Of a stretch of 26,890 nt of DNA, positions 13,952-20,954 are shown one piece after another. The stretch lies in the IMG/VR virus record IMGVR_UViG_3300018080_000518, positions 1 to 26,890 of that record; one strand, written 5' to 3'. The stretch is from a virus. Position 1 is the stretch's first letter. Each line of letters begins with the position of its first letter. Position numbers and translations under genes: made by a program. The notes under the pieces are model-generated. The model was not told the origin of the DNA and did no database searches. It was given only the letters and a program-made list of their open reading frames with translations.

Positions 13952-15207
13952 TGATCAAGAAAGTAGCGAACGGAAAGAAAACGGAAGCAACAGCTACGGC
14001 GAAACGGAGCCCACGTAAGAAGGAGTCCACTACATCAAAAACGTCGTCAACCCCTAAACGAAAGAGCAGCGGTAAGTCTAAAGCGAAGTCCGACGAGAGA
14101 GAGGTTGTCTATCCTCAAGTCGAACTCATGGTAGCGGATACTGATGATCCGTTAACCGTAGACAAAGCTAAGAAGCTGCTCGGATGGAAGCAGGAAACTG
14201 ATATCGACAAGTGGACTAACGATTATCTCTTCAAGCTTGATAGCGGCAAGAAGGTACGTTGTCTTAACAATCCTACTAACCGCCCTCTTCAACTAGGACG
14301 GGTTAAAGTTCTCGTTCAGGAGATACTTCAAAAGCGTTGGAGGCTAAACGGTGAACCGATTATCCTGGGGAAAACCGGCACGCTTCTTAACGGTCAGCAT
14401 ACTCTTATTGCTCTCATCTTAGCCGCAGAGAAGTGGGAGAAAAACTCAGACGCTACGAAGTGGGATGAAGAACCTTGGCTAGAGAAAGTTATCGTCGCAG
14501 GTATCGACGAGTCCGACGAAACCGTCAATACGATGGATACGTGTAAGCCACGATCTATCTCGGACGTACTTTACCGCAGCGAGTTCTTTGCGGGTATCTC
14601 TAAGAAAGATCGCAACACGCTATCTAAGATGGCTGGTAACGCAGTACGTATCATGTGGGATCGAACCAGAGCTAAAGATGATGCGTTCGCTCCTATCCGT
14701 ACCGTCTCTGAATCGGTTGACTTTTTAGAACGCCATCCAAAGCTCGTTGACGCCGTTAAGTTCGTCTACGAAGAAGACGGTAGTGAAGGAAAGGTATCAC
14801 GTTTCGTTTCTCCCGGTTACGCAGCTGGCTTACTCTACCTCATGGGCGTTAGTAGCACGTCTGAAGATACGGAGTACGGAACTACTCCGGAAGAAACGAA
14901 AGAGACAACTCTCAACTTAGATCGTTGGGAGCAGGCAGAAGAGTTTTGGACGTTACTGGCTGGAGGTTCGTCGGACCTCTCCGCCGTTAAGCACGCACTG
15001 GCGGTGATGATCGAAGACGAGTATGGCGTATCGTTAAAGGAACGTCTAACGCTCATCGTCAAAGCGTGGAATACTTGGATAGCCGGTAAGAAGGTTACGG
15101 AGTCCGCAATCAGCTTAGACTACGAAACTGACGAGCACGGAATCCCCTGGCTAGTCGACTCTTCCAATCTAGGCGGCATCGACTTCGGACTAGAAAACGC
15201 CGAATAA
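13951..15207 (+). CDS. ParB/DGQHR-like nuclease-fold protein, 418 residues
   Basis: The first 50 residues are a low-complexity Lys/Ser/Thr-rich, disordered-looking basic tail. A domain follows with QLGRVKVLVQEILQKRWR and GEPIILGKTGTLLNGQHT, the position of the DGQHR/ParB N-terminal motif, here NGQHT. GIDESDETVNTMDTCKPRS and a mainly helical half (SPGYAAGLLYLMG, WEQAEEFWTLLAGGSS) come next. I have seen proteins of this layout in planctomycete and phage genomes, usually unannotated. DGQHR/ParB-like domains bind nucleotides or DNA and can act in modification, partition or defence. The Arg-to-Thr change suggests a divergent activity. It is coupled to the preceding basic protein and followed by a terminator. 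Confidence 0.7.
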   Translation: MIKKVANGKKTEATATAKRSPRKKESTTSKTSSTPKRKSSGKSKAKSDEREVVYPQVELMVADTDDPLTVDKAKKLLGWKQETDIDKWTNDYLFKLDSGKKVRCLNNPTNRPLQLGRVKVLVQEILQKRWRLNGEPIILGKTGTLLNGQHTLIALILAAEKWEKNSDATKWDEEPWLEKVIVAGIDESDETVNTMDTCKPRSISDVLYRSEFFAGISKKDRNTLSKMAGNAVRIMWDRTRAKDDAFAPIRTVSESVDFLERHPKLVDAVKFVYEEDGSEGKVSRFVSPGYAAGLLYLMGVSSTSEDTEYGTTPEETKETTLNLDRWEQAEEFWTLLAGGSSDLSAVKHALAVMIEDEYGVSLKERLTLIVKAWNTWIAGKKVTESAISLDYETDEHGIPWLVDSSNLGGIDFGLENAE

Positions 15208-15260
15208 CTTCTAGACTCTCCTCAGGATACGCTCGAAACGGGTAAAACCGCCCTACGAAT

Positions 15261-15303
15261 ACCGCCGAAAACCTCTTGTTTTAAGGTCTCCGGTGGTTTT
15301 TTT
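15261..15303 (+). terminator. Rho-independent terminator after the ParB-like gene
   Basis: ACCGCCG pairs with CGGTGGT (seven pairs, one G-U), with an inner AACCT/AGGT pairing in the loop, followed directly by seven T residues. It lies 54 bp past the stop codon and closes the first rightward transcript, or attenuates reading into the noncoding stretch beyond. Confidence 0.75.
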
Positions 15304-15896
15304 CGTAAAATCTCGACTTTTTTACCCGTTACGGGCGTAGTTCGCTTTACGAAAGTCGATAAATAGACTAACCTCTTAGTAGTCGGTTAGCTCTTTGATA
15401 ACTTAAACGGCCTGAGACGGAAACGGAAACTTTCCTGAGCGTACTTAGACCTAACGTCGAGACGACTGTTAGTGCTCCTTTGAGAAAGCCAACCGGAATA
15501 CTCAGCCCCGATCACCGGATTCTACCCGGAACGATTCGGAAAGCAAACTAAGAAGTAGCCCATAGGGGTTACTTCGGTTAGACCTAACCTACCGCCGGAT
15601 GAGGCGGGTTACTCTCTCGGACTTCTTCCGACTAAGAAGCTCAAGTAGCTACCAGAGTCAACGACGGGCTAAGTCGAGTCCTTACCATACGACGACGACT
15701 AAGCTCAACGAGACTACGCGAAACAGTAGAGAGTAATGCTAACCGAAGACGCAAGCTGACGAGCTTGGGGCTACTTCGCCTACGCCGAACTAAGGCACTG
15801 GATTACTACGGTAAGTCCTACTTGGTTCGGAACGGGTTGGTGGGGATTGGTACCCTACCCTGACGAGTAACCAAACGAAACCCGAAGGAGATAGTA
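15304..15896 (+). other. Noncoding stretch of about 590 bp rich in hairpins, possible structured RNA
   Basis: No convincing ORF: TAA, TAG and CTA triplets are frequent in all frames on both strands. Successive short hairpins are visible: GAAGTA..TACTTC at 15552-15575, GGTTA-GACC-TAACC at 15576-15589, CCGCC-GGATGA-GGCGG at 15592-15607, TCGG..CCGA at 15617-15631, and CAAGCT-GACG-AGCTTG at 15752-15767. GACCTAAC and ACTAAGAAG each recur. It follows a terminator and ends at the AAGGAG of the next gene, so it must carry a promoter or be transcribed by read-through. It could be a long leader, a phage ncRNA or an origin region. I found no complete tRNA. Confidence 0.4.
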
Positions 15897-16103
15897 ATGA
15901 CAACGAGAAAGCTAAGACGTTACGTAGAGAGAATTGACAAACGAACTTTTCGCTACGGTAGCTGGACTATCGTGAAATGGTCTCGTTGTAATAACGAAGT
16001 TATTTGGATTGCAACTATCGGCAATGCAATGCGGATTGAAGTTAAGAGCGAAGTGATGGGGTGTATCCTAGATCGAATCGACCAAGCAGGCAAAGATAAC
16101 TAA
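15897..16103 (+). CDS. Hypothetical protein, 68 residues
   Basis: ATG with AAGGAGATAGTA directly upstream. The product is small and basic at the N-terminus (TTRKLRRYVERIDKRTFRYG), with a WTIVKWSRCNNEVIWIATIG beta region and a helical tail. No family recognised. It opens a run of tiny genes that share strong AGGAG ribosome-binding sites. Confidence 0.6.
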   Translation: MTTRKLRRYVERIDKRTFRYGSWTIVKWSRCNNEVIWIATIGNAMRIEVKSEVMGCILDRIDQAGKDN

Positions 16104-16114
16104 GGAGATAAACA

Positions 16115-16317
16115 ATGAGTCGCAAGACTAACGAGACCGAAGAGACGACTGGCTGACCGAAGACGTTACGACTATCTACCTTCAGCAGCAAGCTACCGGA
16201 CTCTATACCGTTCTGACGGACTGCCGCTTGGTAGCCCAGATGAAGACTATCGAGTTGGTAGCCGAAGCCTTTCAGGCCGGTTGGGGTATGCGGACATTCG
16301 ACGAAGATAACGAGTAG
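16115..16317 (+). pseudogene. Small gene broken by an apparent one-base deletion
   Basis: The ATG at 16115 has AAGGAG at ideal spacing but reads only 13 codons (MSRKTNETEETTG) before TGA. In the -1 frame, with no start of its own, a good-looking coding sequence continues: DWLTEDVTT, IYLQQQATGLYTVLTDCRL, MKTIELVAEAFQAGWGM, ending at TAG 16315-16317 just before the next AGGAG. The total length is 203, one short of a multiple of three. Adding a single G after GAAGAG would give EEDDWLTED and restore one frame of 67 residues. It may be a true frameshift mutation, an assembly error or, less likely, programmed -1 frameshifting. No family recognised. Confidence 0.6.
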
Positions 16318-16327
16318 GAGAAACGAG

Positions 16328-16543
16328 ATGGAAACTAAAGTAGTCAACTTTAACGGTGGTCGGATCGAGCGAAGAGTAATCAGTCGCCCAGTGTATATCA
16401 GGCAAGGTAGGAACAAGGGATGGCGAGACCGAACGGTTGTATGTTGGGTTGCTTATGATCGTAACGGTAACTTTTTGAGGAGCAAGGATAAAGGTCGTAC
16501 ACTGCGGGGGGCTAAAGCTGCTATCACCCGTGCCCACGAGTAG
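16328..16543 (+). CDS. Hypothetical basic protein, 71 residues
   Basis: The start is preceded by the leader TAGGAGAAACGAG, which recurs before the 16566 gene. The product is Arg-rich, with RIERRVISRPVY, a CWVAYDRNGNFLRS strand pair and a C-terminal helix GAKAAITRAHE. It could be a small nucleic-acid-binding protein, but no family is recognised. Confidence 0.6.
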   Translation: METKVVNFNGGRIERRVISRPVYIRQGRNKGWRDRTVVCWVAYDRNGNFLRSKDKGRTLRGAKAAITRAHE

Positions 16544-16565
16544 TAATCAGCGTAGGAGAAACGAG

Positions 16566-16769
16566 ATGAGAACGATCACGGAGACAGGCTGCGCTCTCCA
16601 GGCGGTACGAAAAGTAAAACAGAACTTCCTACACGTCGTAGGAAAGCACGACACAGTAACTATCCCAATTACGAAGCTCCAAGCCAGAGAGATTTTGATG
16701 TCGGAAGTCGGAATAGAAGTAAGAGTAAACGACTCTGGTACTCGTGCCTACTTGGACCAGCAAATCTAG
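16566..16769 (+). CDS. Hypothetical protein, 67 residues
   Basis: I take the ATG at 16566, which has TAGGAGAAACGAG immediately upstream; an in-frame upstream start would overlap the previous gene. The product begins MRTITETGCALQAVRK, has HDTVTIPITKLQAREILMS in the middle and a short beta/acidic end. The pattern suggests a small alpha-beta domain. Function unknown. Confidence 0.6.
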   Translation: MRTITETGCALQAVRKVKQNFLHVVGKHDTVTIPITKLQAREILMSEVGIEVRVNDSGTRAYLDQQI

Positions 16770-16779
16770 GAGAAGTAAG

Positions 16780-16881
16780 ATGACTGTTGGACTTCTTATC
16801 GCGTTAGGCGTCGCAATCGTTGCCGGGTTCATCGGTTGCGTCGTAGCTATCGGTTGTATCATCGAAGACGTAGACGATTAG
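16780..16881 (+). CDS. Single-helix membrane peptide, 33 residues
   Basis: ATG with AGGAG upstream. Almost the whole product (residues 3-28, GLLIALGVAIVAGFIGCVVAIG and on) is one Gly- and Ile/Val-rich transmembrane helix, ending in the acidic tail EDVDD. Small phage membrane peptides can modulate host membrane proteins or act in lysis. Nothing here shows which. Confidence 0.55.
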   Translation: MTVGLLIALGVAIVAGFIGCVVAIGCIIEDVDD

Positions 16882-16891
16882 GAGAGAAGAA

Positions 16892-17197
16892 ATGAATACT
16901 GACGTCGAGTATATCGTACTCTACGGTCAACACGACCTGGGTAGCAAAGGCGGCAGGTTTCGTAGGAACGGTTTCGAGAACGCTCTACGCTCCGCCGAAC
17001 TAATGAAGGAGTGTGGTTACCAGGCAGTGGTTATCGAAAACTGTTGTCAAGTTTGCGGAGAAGTCGCTACGTGTTTTCCTCCGACCCAGCTAGTGTCGGG
17101 TTACGAAGATCCAGAGGGTTTCGTTAACCTCTGCGACTCGTGCGCTAAAAACGACGACATCGACCCCAACGAGTATCGAGAAGAGAGAGAATTTTAA
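16892..17197 (+). CDS. Hypothetical protein with a probable zinc site, 101 residues
   Basis: ATG after GGAGAGAAGA. The first half is alpha-beta, with VEYIVLYGQHDLG and a helix FENALRSAELMKECG. The second half holds NCCQVCGEVATC and LCDSC, two cysteine clusters likely to bind zinc, and then an acidic tail. No recognised family. Confidence 0.65.
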   Translation: MNTDVEYIVLYGQHDLGSKGGRFRRNGFENALRSAELMKECGYQAVVIENCCQVCGEVATCFPPTQLVSGYEDPEGFVNLCDSCAKNDDIDPNEYREEREF

Positions 17198-17211
17198 CGG
17201 AGACCGGAAGC

Positions 17212-17295
17212 ATGGAAGCTCTACTCATCGTACTAACTATCACGGCGGTCATTGGTACCGCCGTCTTCGCTTACTTAGTCCTGAAGGAGAACTAG
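17212..17295 (+). CDS. Single-helix membrane peptide, 27 residues
   Basis: The short frame MEALLIVLTITAVIGTAV.. ends in VLKEN. It is one predicted transmembrane helix with a charged C-terminal tail. The ribosome-binding site is moderate (GGAGACCGGAAG). Its position between well-supported genes and its membrane-like composition, similar to the 33-residue peptide 0.4 kb upstream, support it as a gene. Confidence 0.45.
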   Translation: MEALLIVLTITAVIGTAVFAYLVLKEN

Positions 17296-17296
17296 A

Positions 17297-17359
17297 ATGG
17301 CTATCCAAACTCGAACGCTGGAAGAAGCGTTTCCCAGCGATAAACAATTTGGATTTTAG
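17297..17359 (+). CDS. Possible 20-residue peptide ORF
   Basis: ATG one base after the previous stop, with GAAGGAG within the end of that gene. It codes for MAIQTRTLEEAFPSDKQFGF and then stops just before the next AGGAG. The ribosome-binding site and fit in the operon support translation, but it is too short to judge. It may act only to couple its neighbours. Confidence 0.35.
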   Translation: MAIQTRTLEEAFPSDKQFGF

Positions 17360-17368
17360 GAGAGTCCG

Positions 17369-17557
17369 ATGCGCCAACAGTACACCGTTCGCGAAGCAGC
17401 TAAGATTTTGAACGTCTCCCCCAGTTCCGTACGCCACGCGTGCGAGACTAAACGTCTTAAGGCTTATCGCATGCCCGGTAGCTTGGACGACTATCGTATC
17501 CTCAAAAAGGATCTGGCCGACTACTACACTAAATACAGAACAAGAGGAGTCCGATGA
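17369..17557 (+). CDS. Helix-turn-helix excisionase/MerR-type DNA-binding protein, 62 residues
   Basis: The product reads YTVREAAKILNVSPSSVRHACETKRLKAYRM, the standard HTH_17 pattern with a winged strand following, as in excisionases and small phage regulators. The C-terminus is a basic helix. It could bind the TTACGTAAG sites in the control region or serve as a recombination directionality factor; no integrase lies in the window. Its stop overlaps the next ATG (ATGA), and the start has GGAGAGTCCG upstream. Confidence 0.8.
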   Translation: MRQQYTVREAAKILNVSPSSVRHACETKRLKAYRMPGSLDDYRILKKDLADYYTKYRTRGVR

Positions 17558-17826
17558 AACGAGTACTCAAAGCAGACGTCATTCAGTTAGCCTGTCTCAA
17601 ACGACAGATCAAACGACTCCAAGCCCAAGAGAAGGAGTTAACCGCCAAGCTCATCGAAGCCTTACCAGAAGGAGAGACGGTAATCAGAGACCGTTACGAA
17701 GTCCGTTGGACGTACGTATCCGGTCAACCGAAGGTTAAGGATGCCTTCATCGAAGCGTTAGGAGAAGAAGCCTATGAAGCACTACCGCGTACCGAATACC
17801 CTAGACTCTCGATCAAAGGAGTGTAG
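17554..17826 (+). CDS. Hypothetical coiled-coil protein, 90 residues
   Basis: The N-terminal 40 residues form a charged helix with coiled-coil spacing (LACLKRQIKRLQAQEKELTAK). A small beta part follows, with RDRYEVRWTYVSG, and the end reads EALPRTEYPRLSIKG. I do not recognise the family. The start shares the GGAGTCCG leader with the preceding and helicase genes and overlaps the HTH gene stop. Confidence 0.6.
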   Translation: MKRVLKADVIQLACLKRQIKRLQAQEKELTAKLIEALPEGETVIRDRYEVRWTYVSGQPKVKDAFIEALGEEAYEALPRTEYPRLSIKGV

Positions 17827-17828
17827 TC

Positions 17829-18131
17829 ATGATTATCTCTGGGACCCTGTCGATAACCGTTCCCCAAGCAGACTACGACAACTTCAAATACTGCGTAGGT
17901 CTGATTCTAGATAGGACGCTATCCGAAGCCAAGATGGTAGGAGAATGGAAGTCTAGGTTAGACGTTGCCGTTGACGCCGAAACCGTACGTATCATCGTTT
18001 GGTGTAAAGACGTAGGAGCTTACAACGGAAAGTATGCAGAAGAGAGGCACGCCAAAGACGAGCAATTCATCTGCGGTATTCTCAGCTTCATTTTCACTCT
18101 ACTCACAACGGAAGGAACAACCAATGGTTAA
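17829..18131 (+). CDS. Hypothetical protein, 100 residues
   Basis: ATG two bases after the previous stop; the GGAGTGTAG upstream supplies a ribosome-binding site. The product opens MIISGTLSITVPQADYDNF, contains a helix and strand pair around RLDVAVDAETVRIIVWCKD, and ends with a hydrophobic helix ICGILSFIFTLLT. It could be an alpha-beta protein with a C-terminal membrane-seeking helix. Function unknown. It overlaps the next gene by 8 bp. Confidence 0.6.
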   Translation: MIISGTLSITVPQADYDNFKYCVGLILDRTLSEAKMVGEWKSRLDVAVDAETVRIIVWCKDVGAYNGKYAEERHAKDEQFICGILSFIFTLLTTEGTTNG

Positions 18132-18456
18132 TATCGACGAAGACAAGCTCCGTATGTTTCGGATGTACGATGCGGATCTATACCGCCGTATCGAGAACTT
18201 GGCTCCGGAAAATCTCATCGTAGAGACGATGAAGAACGTAACAGACAGAGAGTGGACTGCCGTAGCTACTTACATCGGAGATACGGTAAGCGTTTGTATT
18301 ACCTGTCTCGAAACCCCAGACCCAAAGAGCGGTCTTGAGTTTATTACTTCCATGGCGGAAGTCACCTACTGGAAGTATATCCTTGAGGGTATCCTCGAAA
18401 CCATCGACGTTATCCACGAGCGTATGCAACAACAAATTACGCAGGAGTCTAACTAA
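18124..18456 (+). CDS. Hypothetical protein, 110 residues
   Basis: I take the ATG at 18124, which has AAGGAACAACCA upstream and an 8-bp overlap with the previous gene. The frame extends further up but would overlap that gene almost fully. The product is helical at both ends (EDKLRMFRMYDADLYRRIE; YWKYILEGILETIDVIHERM) with a beta middle (WTAVATYIGDTVSVCITCL). No family recognised. Confidence 0.6.
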   Translation: MVNIDEDKLRMFRMYDADLYRRIENLAPENLIVETMKNVTDREWTAVATYIGDTVSVCITCLETPDPKSGLEFITSMAEVTYWKYILEGILETIDVIHERMQQQITQESN

Positions 18457-18457
18457 G

Positions 18458-18634
18458 ATGGTAACGTTTGAAGCCGACACCGTTCAAGTAGAGTTTCGCG
18501 AAGCTCCCGGTGGCCTAAGAGGTAGGGTTCAAGTTCGTATCTACTTGGACGGTGGAGAAGAAGAACTACAGATCAATAACGTCCGACTCCTAAATCTAGA
18601 TGGAGTTTGGGTACATACGAAGGATAAAGACTAA
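18458..18634 (+). CDS. Hypothetical small beta-rich protein, 58 residues
   Basis: ATG one base after the preceding stop, with GCAGGAG upstream. The whole product looks like beta strands: VTFEADTVQVEFRE, GRVQVRIYLDG, ELQINNVRLLNLDGVWVH. It could be a small barrel or sheet. Its TAA overlaps the next ATG by one base. Function unknown. Confidence 0.55.
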   Translation: MVTFEADTVQVEFREAPGGLRGRVQVRIYLDGGEEELQINNVRLLNLDGVWVHTKDKD

Positions 18635-18831
18635 TGAAACCAAGTGAAGCCGCAGCGATAATCGGCTGCGATGAAAGTCACGTCCGTCGTCTTATTCGAG
18701 AAGGTAGTATGGAAGCTACCTACATCGAAGTCAACGGTCGTAAGTTCTACGACGTAACGATGCGAGAGACAAAGCGTGTACGGGATAACGTATCCAATAG
18801 AGGTCGTGCCCGTGGTCCGTTAGAAAACTAG
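18634..18831 (+). CDS. Second small HTH protein, excisionase-like, 65 residues
   Basis: The product reads MKPSEAAAIIGCDESHVRRLIREGSM, a helix-turn-helix like that of the 17369 gene but diverged, then a short beta wing (YIEVNGRKFYDVT) and a basic tail. It is a likely DNA-binding regulator or recombination factor. Having two such proteins in one operon suggests paralogous regulators. It is coupled to the previous gene by a TAATG overlap. Confidence 0.7.
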   Translation: MKPSEAAAIIGCDESHVRRLIREGSMEATYIEVNGRKFYDVTMRETKRVRDNVSNRGRARGPLEN

Positions 18832-18845
18832 TTAGGAGAAGTCCG

Positions 18846-20879
18846 ATGAAGAAGAAAGAAATCAAAGAGGGTGGTCGGTATATCGCAACGGTAAGCGGTA
18901 AGCGTACTATCGTCAAAGTCGAGTCGATAGTCAAACGGGAAAAGACTAAGTATCGAAAGGGCGGTACTACCTACCTTTGTATCAACGAAGGTACTGGACG
19001 AGAAGTCGTCTTCAAGTCGGCTATGAAGTTCCAACGAGAAGCTCTAGACGGCGAACCCAAACCCGGCAGAAGTAAGAAGGACAAGCCCAGTAAACCGCCC
19101 ATCGGTAATAAGAGTATCCTCCAGGATAAGCTGGCGTCGAGGAACGGCGGTAGTCATCTTATCGTCGAAGCGTTAGCCGGCACCGGTAAGACCTTCACGA
19201 TGATCGTCGGAGTCGTTTGGTCGTTAGCCTATAGCCTCTGGCCGTCTCTGATGGACCGGATGCGAGAAGAGACGGGCAACCCTAACCTCGACATCGTACC
19301 TAGCGACCAGCAGCAGGCCGTCTGGGACTTCATGCGGAAGTTAGAAGGAAAGGTTACCAACGTCGTCTACTGCGCGTTTAACCGCTCTATCGTTTCGGAC
19401 TTCGCTACCAAGTGGGGTTTCGTTCCGGACCTTCTCTCTACCGTAGGCATCTACCTCAAGTTCTCTACCGTTAACTCTCTAGGTAACCAAGCGTGCGCGA
19501 GAGTCTACGGACGTAAGCCACCTAGAGGCTATCATACGGAGAACATTTTAGCAGAGTATTGGAAGACCGATATTCGAGAGCTCAAGCGTAAAGACTTGGT
19601 AACCGTTACGGCTATCTGCCGGCTAGTCGATCTTTGTAAGCTAACGATGACGGGTTGGACCGAAGAGAATGGTTTTGACGCCTCCACCGTAGACTTCGAT
19701 GCGTTAGATGCTCTCACCTCCCACTTCGACATCGATCTAAACGGCAACCGCGATAAAGTCTACGAAACGGTCCCCACTATCTTGGAGCTGTCGAGAGACG
19801 TTAAGCGTTGGAACGAGATAGATTTCAACGACCAGAACTGGTTACCTATCGTTAACAATCTTCCGATACCCAAGTGCGATCTTATTATGGTCGACGAAGG
19901 TCAAGACTTACCGCGTTGTAAGCAGGAGTTTGTACGTCGTGCCGGTCGTAACGTTATCGTCGTAGGAGACGTTAACCAAGCCATCTACGGTTTCGCCGGA
20001 GCAGACGTCGAATCTATCCCGCGTATGCGAACGCTCCTCAGCGAGTCAGTAGAAACGATGTACCTTACGGAGACTCGACGGTGCGGCAAAGCTATCGTCA
20101 AAGAAGCTAACGACGTTCTAGCTAGGTTAGCCGAAGACGGTAGCCAACCAATCTTCGTAGCCCACGAGTCTAATCCTGAAGGAGACGTAGGACTCGCCAA
20201 GAAAGATAAGCTGCTCGACTTAGCCGAAGACGGCGACATGGTTCTTAGTCGCGTCAACGCTCCTCTCGTCTCCCACGCTCTCCGCTTTCTTAAGGGCGGT
20301 ACGAAAGTCGTCATTCGCGGTAGAGAGTTTGGTACGGAGATTATCAATTTCATTAAACGTCTCAAGCCTACCGACATCGGAGACCTTTTGGAGAAAGTCG
20401 ATAGTTGGTTCGACAAGGAAGCCCAGAAGGAGTCGAAGAAGAAGAACCCATCCGAAGCGAAACTCATCGGCCTGGAGGATAGGGTTAACTGTATCCAAGC
20501 GTTCGCAGACTCCGCGAAGAGTATTGACGAGATACTAGAAAACATCTCCAAAGTCTTCGCCGGTAAACGCTGCCCTATCTGCGGACGTACCTACGACGAG
20601 TCTACGGAGCGATGCTATAACCGCGACTGTAAGACGGAGACTGACCCTCTTAGCGGTTACCCTTGCGGACCTCGACTCGTTACGCCTAAAGGTATTCTCT
20701 TTAGTTCCGTCCATCGGGCTAAAGGCTTGGAGGCGGATAACGTCTTCTTACTTGCGTGCGATGGTTCGATGTTCCCTCACCCGATGGCTAGTAGCAAGTG
20801 GCAAGTTCTTCAGGAGTGGAACCTCAAGTACGTAGCCGTCACTAGAGCTATCCAACGTCTCACCTACGTCGTAGAGTAA
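18846..20879 (+). CDS. SF1 UvrD/PcrA-like DNA helicase with zinc finger
   Basis: 677 residues. An N-terminal beta-rich domain of about 65 residues (GGRYIATVSGKRTIVKV) and a basic linker precede the motor. Motif I AGTGKT lies near residue 110, motif Ia region VVYCAFNRSIV near 180, motif II VDEGQD near 348 and motif III GDVNQAIYGFAGA near 375. Motif V is SSVHRAKGLEADNVF near 620 and motif VI YVAVTRA near 662. A four-cysteine finger, CPICG then CYNRDC, sits just before motif V and is an insertion not seen in standard UvrD. It would unwind DNA 3'-5' in phage replication. The protein ends soon after motif VI and lacks a long C-terminal tail. The start has TAGGAGAAGTCCG. Confidence 0.93.
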   Translation: MKKKEIKEGGRYIATVSGKRTIVKVESIVKREKTKYRKGGTTYLCINEGTGREVVFKSAMKFQREALDGEPKPGRSKKDKPSKPPIGNKSILQDKLASRNGGSHLIVEALAGTGKTFTMIVGVVWSLAYSLWPSLMDRMREETGNPNLDIVPSDQQQAVWDFMRKLEGKVTNVVYCAFNRSIVSDFATKWGFVPDLLSTVGIYLKFSTVNSLGNQACARVYGRKPPRGYHTENILAEYWKTDIRELKRKDLVTVTAICRLVDLCKLTMTGWTEENGFDASTVDFDALDALTSHFDIDLNGNRDKVYETVPTILELSRDVKRWNEIDFNDQNWLPIVNNLPIPKCDLIMVDEGQDLPRCKQEFVRRAGRNVIVVGDVNQAIYGFAGADVESIPRMRTLLSESVETMYLTETRRCGKAIVKEANDVLARLAEDGSQPIFVAHESNPEGDVGLAKKDKLLDLAEDGDMVLSRVNAPLVSHALRFLKGGTKVVIRGREFGTEIINFIKRLKPTDIGDLLEKVDSWFDKEAQKESKKKNPSEAKLIGLEDRVNCIQAFADSAKSIDEILENISKVFAGKRCPICGRTYDESTERCYNRDCKTETDPLSGYPCGPRLVTPKGILFSSVHRAKGLEADNVFLLACDGSMFPHPMASSKWQVLQEWNLKYVAVTRAIQRLTYVVE

Positions 20880-20895
20880 CGACGTTTGTAGTTTG

Positions 20896-20921
20896 AACCG
20901 TCGACTACGTTGTCGGCGGTT
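20896..20921 (+). promoter_or_regulatory. Hairpin between helicase and downstream gene
   Basis: AACCGTCGAC pairs with GTCGGCGGTT through ten pairs (one G-U) around a six-base loop. It lies in the 75-bp gap after the helicase, followed by AGAGTTTGTTC rather than a clean T-run. It may be a weak terminator, a processing or stability element, or an attenuator for the last two rightward genes. Confidence 0.45.
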
Positions 20922-20954
20922 AGAGTTTGTTCAAGTTCGATAGGAGAATTAGAA

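Noticed and set aside
15304-15896. tRNA-like anticodon arms (CCGG-ATTCTAC-CCGG near 15515-15529 and TCGG-ACTTCTT-CCGA near 15617-15631).
   Set aside because: Neither is flanked by a D arm, a T arm with TTC-A/G-A, or a pairing acceptor stem, so no tRNA gene can be supported.
15304-15896. A CsrB-like RNA sponge for the phage CsrA.
   Set aside because: I count about eleven GGA triplets in roughly 590 bases, close to chance for this composition, and only one or two are in clear hairpin loops. Known sponges are far denser.
16042-16537. Two minus-strand frames across the small rightward genes.
   Set aside because: They lie opposite genes with clear ribosome-binding sites and have no plausible starts. 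The openness arises partly because the frameshifted gene hides the true coding strand.
19532-20551. Minus-strand frames inside the helicase gene.
   Set aside because: They are shadows of a strongly supported helicase and are Ser/Arg/Leu-rich, as expected from antisense reading.
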